Source: Desmodus rotundus
Taxonomy: Eukaryota; Chordata; Mammalia; Chiroptera; Phyllostomidae
Reading direction: 5' to 3'
DNA length: 64,000 nt
NCBI RefSeq assembly: GCF_022682495.2
Contig: NC_071389.1
Location: forward strand, 14,003,199-14,067,198
The notes under the pieces were generated by a model. It did not search any database. It saw only the letters and a list, made by a program, of their open reading frames with translations, and was not told the origin of the DNA. Below, piece after piece: positions 61,701 through 64,000 of this stretch. Every line of letters starts with the position of its first letter. Positions within the stretch are counted from its first letter, which is position 1. Made by a program: the position numbers and the translations under genes.

Positions 61701-63895
61701 AGCCAGTCTGCCCAAGCCCGCCCCCTGCTCTAGCCACACCCCGAAACCCCTCTGTCCCGCCCCACCCTCACCAACAATTCCGAGGGGCACAGCAGGTCCA
61801 AGGTGAGGGACTGCATGCGTGAGAATCGGACGCCCAGCTCTCGGTGGACGCCAGAGCACTGGATGCAGGTGAGCACGCCCAGGTTGGTGCTGAGCCACGT
61901 GGGGTCTGCAAGGGAGGGCAGGTCCTTCCTGGAGCTGTGGGCCCCTCCCCTCCCCTGCCGCCGCCCTCTTCCGAGGCCCCAGTCCCGGACCTGCAGCCCC
62001 GCAGTCGCAGCACTGGCAGTTCCCGGGCCTGTTCTTCACCTCCTCGATGAGCAGCTTGGTGAGATCCTGGAGCTCCCCGTCCAGCCCAGCGCCCCCCCAG
62101 GGCCCCGGGCTGCCGCTGGGCTCCCCGAGGAAGGCACTGCTCAGAGCTTCGTCCTTGCTGTTCTGCAGCACCGACACCCACCTGTGGAGAGTGTGCCCGG
62201 TGGTGTGGGGAGAGTCTGGGCCCTGGGGTCCTGCCCCTCAGGCTCCCTGGCTCCACCCGCCCCACCCAAGCTGGTGGTGGGGAAGCACTCACGCCTCACA
62301 CTCATGTTCATCCTCCGCCTGGAAGTGGTAGGTCCTGTTGTCTGTGGGGAGAGGAGTTGTCTGGGCCACAGAAGTCCTGCCGGCCTTCCCAGAGCCGGTG
62401 GAGCCCACACCCAAACCACTGGATCCAGGCGGAGCCCTAGACCCTGTGGGCCGAGGCTCAGCCAGCTAGGAGTGGGCCGGTAATGGCAGTGGCCAGCAGA
62501 GGGGGCAGTGCCTCAGCAGTGACCTACAAACACCTACAAAGTAGATCCCAACAAGGCTCTCTGTGTGCCGCCGGGGTTCCAGGGTCAGGGAGCTCTTCTA
62601 GGGCACAGGACCCCACCCAGCTTAGAGGCAGTGTCTCCTCTGAACCCACTGCCACCACCCCACCTGGTCCCACAGCCCCCTGTCTGGGCTCCCTGCTCTT
62701 CATCTCGTCCCCTCGCCCAGCCTGCACCGGCTGCCAGATTGTTGCAGCGGAAGGTTCTCCTCTCCCCTGCTCCAAGACCCGCCTTGGCTCCCTACTGCCA
62801 GGAAATAAGGTCCATACCTTTAAGAGGCATTCCTAGGCTTCATCTCCTACTACTCCTAGGTGAAGCCAAACTGGCCAGACTTACGCTCCTGTTTTATGCG
62901 TGTCCTCATGCCAATCCTGTCTCCTGAAACGCCCTCCCCAAACTCTCCTCCTGTGTCCTTCAAGGCTCATGCCCCATGCTCTCTCCTCCAGGCAGCTTTC
63001 CTGACTCCCTGCAGCAGGACAGGCGCAGGCCTTCCCCCCTTTCATCTTCGACAGTGCTGTGTCCATCTGCACCTCTCTTCTGCACACCCCCTCCCGGGCC
63101 TCCAGTCACACCCCTGCCAGACAGGGCTCCCTAAGGGTGAGACCTAGGCTGTTCTCAGCCCCCGCCTGCCCCAGCAAGGGCTTGCCCTGAACTCCAAAGG
63201 ATGAAAAGTAAACATGTTGAAGTAATAATAATTGCAGAAGCCAAGTTACCCAAATCCATCTGACTGTGCTTCACTGAGTGTCCGTAGCAGCTGTTAGATA
63301 AACAGGTGTGGAATTGGACACAGGCCCCTAATCGCTGCTGCCTGGTTGCTAACAGGTCTCTTAGAGAAGCCTTGGGCTGTGGGGAGGGGCCAGGGACTAC
63401 TCACGAGTCACCAGGTCAAAGCACTTTTTCTCCTCGGGGTTTGGCCTCACTTGGCACGTCAGCAGGGTCAGCTTCACCGGGGGCCGGTTTATCTGTGGGA
63501 AGTCAAGGGTGGAGGGCATACACGTCACCCTCTGGGCCTCCCAAACTCTTGAGGCCTCTGTTTCTCAATCTGTTAAATGGGTATAATCCAGTTCCAGTTT
63601 CATGTCTTCCCTCTCCCAGCACCCCAGGGTTGTAGAATGGGGGCCAAGACGAGGCTGGGAGCTTTGGGTCCTATCTTTCCCTTCACAGGGGTCTCCAGCA
63701 ACCTGGATCCAGGTTTGGGGGCTGGTCTTAGAGGAGAAGGCTTGACACTTGTCCGCTCAGAACACCAGGAAGAGAAAGGACCTAGGGTGCTCCGAGACCG
63801 CCCTCCCCCCACCCCCGGGCCTCACCATGCTGTGTGAGATGGTCAGGCAGCCATACTTGACTCCGCACTTCCTTTTCTGCCAGACTCTTCGAATT
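55630..63895 (-). CDS. ASAP3: ASAP3, Arf-GAP with SH3-less C-terminus; 3' half of gene (about 590 codons)
   Basis: GTPase-activating protein for Arf proteins at the membrane/cytoskeleton interface. Exons 5' to 3': 63826-63895, 63405-63492, 62293-62341, 61991-62181, 61772-61905, 61452-61546, 61056-61233, 60044-60129, 59771-59886, 58864-58931, 58671-58778, 58343-58541, 57304-57529, 56634-56726, 55630-55704. Order: end of the PH domain ([20 protein letters not shown]), an Arf-GAP zinc finger with CX2CX16CX2C (CCDC...CIQC) and the arginine finger in GVHRELG, ankyrin repeats ([20 protein letters not shown]), an acidic tail, then VQLSQD*. There is no SH3 domain, as expected for ASAP3. The BAR region is beyond 64000. 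The frame is clean through residue-equivalent VRF in exon 57304-57529. After that, the tail needs explanation (see the exon at 56634-56726). Confidence 0.93.
55725..55925 (-). repeat. MIR SINE (antisense)
   Basis: Contains aagcacttattatatactag, ccattttacagactacaaaac and gaagccacttgcccaagtct. Confidence 0.65.
56634..56726 (-). CDS. ASAP3: ASAP3 penultimate coding exon; contains a seven-base G tract that breaks the human-like frame
   Basis: 93 nt between TTTCCAG and CATGCCA|GTAGGT. The end reads [18 protein letters not shown] in one frame, matching the human family tail. The start reads [10 protein letters not shown], also matching, but in a different frame. The switch falls at a run of seven C on the plus strand (56694-56700; G on the coding strand). 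Five or eight G would restore one frame. Alternatively the upstream exon can use the GTGAGA donor 4 nt further on, which enters this exon in the NLED frame. Confidence 0.85.
57170..57300 (-). repeat. MIR-like fragment (antisense), low confidence
   Basis: Contains gatgctcagagaggtcagg and ttgcacagctgggctctcac. It abuts the end of the next ASAP3 exon. Confidence 0.35.
57304..57529 (-). CDS. ASAP3: ASAP3 exon: Ser/Pro-rich tail segment
   Basis: 226 nt after TGATTCCAG. Encodes [35 protein letters not shown] and MYPPVRF. Two donors are adjacent: TTCAG|GTTGGT (exon end 57304, the human-like phase) and AGGTTG|GTGAGA (exon end 57300, a better donor match). Confidence 0.93.
57690..58110 (+). repeat. 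L2 LINE pieces
   Basis: ccaccaggaagccttcccaaa (L2), then tcattcattcgttcaacaca and tcaagacgtagtaggtgctc near 58090. The boundaries are rough. Confidence 0.5.
58120..58330 (+). repeat. MIR SINE
   Basis: Contains gggtttgaatcccacatagg, taagttacttaacatctctg and acacagtaggccctcaatga. Confidence 0.65.
58343..58541 (-). CDS. ASAP3: ASAP3 exon: post-ankyrin linker
   Basis: 199 nt. The acceptor is CCCCAGCAG, a NAGNAG site that may include or omit one Gln. Encodes [16 protein letters not shown] and [17 protein letters not shown], a proline-rich region likely to bind SH3 partners. Confidence 0.92.
58671..58778 (-). CDS. ASAP3: ASAP3 exon: acidic segment
   Basis: 108 nt between TTGGCAG and GAAG|GTGGGT. 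Encodes [20 protein letters not shown] and [10 protein letters not shown]. Confidence 0.93.
58864..58931 (-). CDS. ASAP3: ASAP3 exon: ankyrin repeat
   Basis: 68 nt between CTGGCAG and GCTG|GTGAGG. Encodes [20 protein letters not shown]. Confidence 0.94.
58980..59450 (+). repeat. MIR SINE split by a bat SINE
   Basis: MIR sequence tttctcatctataaaatggg resumes after the insertion as aaaatgagtacgatacttgt and cagagcactgggcgcattac. Confidence 0.6.
59100..59321 (+). repeat. Ves-type bat SINE inserted in MIR
   Basis: Flanks AAAATGGGTATGAT (59086-59099) and AAAATGAGTACGAT (59322-59335) are a 14-bp duplication with two differences. Confidence 0.9.
59470..59660 (-). repeat. MIR SINE (antisense)
   Basis: Contains cccgttttacagaggaggag and gtctcacacaggtggtcaga. 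Confidence 0.65.
59771..59886 (-). CDS. ASAP3: ASAP3 exon: ankyrin repeat
   Basis: 116 nt between TCCCCAG and CACAG|GTGGGG. Encodes [20 protein letters not shown] and [15 protein letters not shown]. Confidence 0.94.
60044..60129 (-). CDS. ASAP3: ASAP3 exon: first ankyrin repeat
   Basis: 86 nt between TATTCAG and AATGG|GTGAGA. Encodes [20 protein letters not shown] and LVDFIIQNG. Confidence 0.94.
60725..60920 (-). repeat. MIR SINE (antisense)
   Basis: Contains atgatctgttgcacacctat and gtgagaaaaaactcagagaag, ending with agccagaactctagctcagg. Confidence 0.6.
61056..61233 (-). CDS. ASAP3: ASAP3 exon: end of Arf-GAP domain and linker
   Basis: 178 nt between TTTGGCAG and GGCAG|GTGAGA. Encodes [40 protein letters not shown] and a start of the ankyrin region. 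Confidence 0.95.
61452..61546 (-). CDS. ASAP3: ASAP3 exon: Arf-GAP domain
   Basis: 95 nt between TGACTCCAG and ACAT|GTAAGG. Encodes [20 protein letters not shown] then [11 protein letters not shown]. The NxxxNxxxE-type helix of the Arf-GAP fold is present ([10 protein letters not shown]). Confidence 0.95.
61772..61905 (-). CDS. ASAP3: ASAP3 exon: Arf-GAP domain with catalytic arginine
   Basis: 134 nt between CTTGCAG and TTG|GTGAGG. Encodes [20 protein letters not shown] then [19 protein letters not shown]. It holds the second zinc Cys pair and the GVHRELG arginine finger. Confidence 0.96.
61991..62181 (-). CDS. ASAP3: ASAP3 exon: end of PH and start of Arf-GAP domain
   Basis: 191 nt between CCACAG and GCAG|GTCCGG. 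Encodes [20 protein letters not shown], then [20 protein letters not shown], with the first zinc Cys pair CCDC. Confidence 0.95.
62293..62341 (-). CDS. ASAP3: ASAP3 exon: PH domain
   Basis: 49 nt. Encodes [17 protein letters not shown], the end of the PH beta-sandwich. Confidence 0.94.
62680..63150 (+). repeat. L2 LINE fragment
   Basis: Pattern 'cttggctccctactgccagg', gtgtccttcaaggctcatgc and ctccaggcagctttcctgact, as in L2. Confidence 0.6.
63405..63492 (-). CDS. ASAP3: ASAP3 exon: PH domain
   Basis: 88 nt between CCCACAG and ACTC|GTGAGT. Encodes [20 protein letters not shown] and EKKCFDLVT. Confidence 0.95.
63826..63895 (-). CDS. ASAP3: ASAP3 exon: PH domain (first exon seen in window)
   Basis: 70 nt between GCCCTAG and ATG|GTGAGG. 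Encodes [20 protein letters not shown] plus HSM. Upstream exons (BAR region, first PH strands) lie right of 64000. Confidence 0.94.
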
Positions 63896-64000
63896 CTAGG
63901 GCCCAGAGGGAGAGAGAGACTCAGTGACCCGAGGCTTACACCAGATTCCTCTGTGTCAGAAAAGAGTCCTGGACCAGTTCTCCAGCCCCAGCCACACCTC

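Noticed and set aside
63896..64000. Possible further ASAP3 exon at the window edge
   Set aside because: No open segment with both splice sites and PH-domain resemblance could be found in the last 105 bases.

Overview
This is a mammalian nuclear window, almost certainly from a bat (Chiroptera). The main evidence is thirteen copies of a tRNA-derived SINE of the Ves type (head like 'CCCTGGCTGGTGTGGCTCAG', tail of CTCTCTAAAAATAAATAAAATCTTT). The rest of the repeat content (MIR, L2, MaLR LTRs, hAT relics, L1) is ordinary placental. Genes are split by long introns with GT-AG signals, apart from one AT-AC intron. The gene order matches human chromosome 1p36.12, and every recognised gene lies on the minus strand.

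Layout: (1) 1-6.3 kb is the 5' end of HNRNPR: coding exons at 399-517 and 2767-2923, a non-coding first exon ending at 6090, and a CpG-island promoter interrupted by 240 Ns (6406-6645). (2) 6.6-15.2 kb is intergenic. It starts with a second CpG-rich block carrying ZNF143-like motifs and two strong minus-strand splice donors, followed by a degenerate short tandem repeat and old repeats. ZNF436, which lies between HNRNPR and TCEA3 in human, cannot be found. (3) 15.3-48.4 kb is the complete TCEA3 gene (TFIIS-family elongation factor): 11 coding exons, 350 codons, a U12-type AT-AC intron 7, and a CpG-island promoter with a MEF2/TATA-like element. (4) 48.4-54.4 kb is intergenic and holds an ORF1-only ('half-L1', HAL1-like) retroelement followed by a second truncated copy. 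(5) 54.4-64 kb is the 3' half of ASAP3: 15 exons covering the PH domain, Arf-GAP domain, ankyrin repeats and C-terminal tail. The BAR region lies beyond the window edge.

The three genes do not form a pathway. They are neighbours in a conserved mammalian block, working in RNA binding and processing (HNRNPR), RNA polymerase II backtrack rescue (TCEA3) and Arf GTPase and actin regulation (ASAP3).

The observations most worth a second look are: the ASAP3 tail, where a seven-base homopolymer disrupts the frame but a stronger splice donor 4 nt downstream would restore it; the missing ZNF436 next to an assembly gap; the ORF1-only retroelement pair with outer 17-bp near-identical flanks; and the AT-AC intron of TCEA3. 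I did not find a convincing new multi-gene system.
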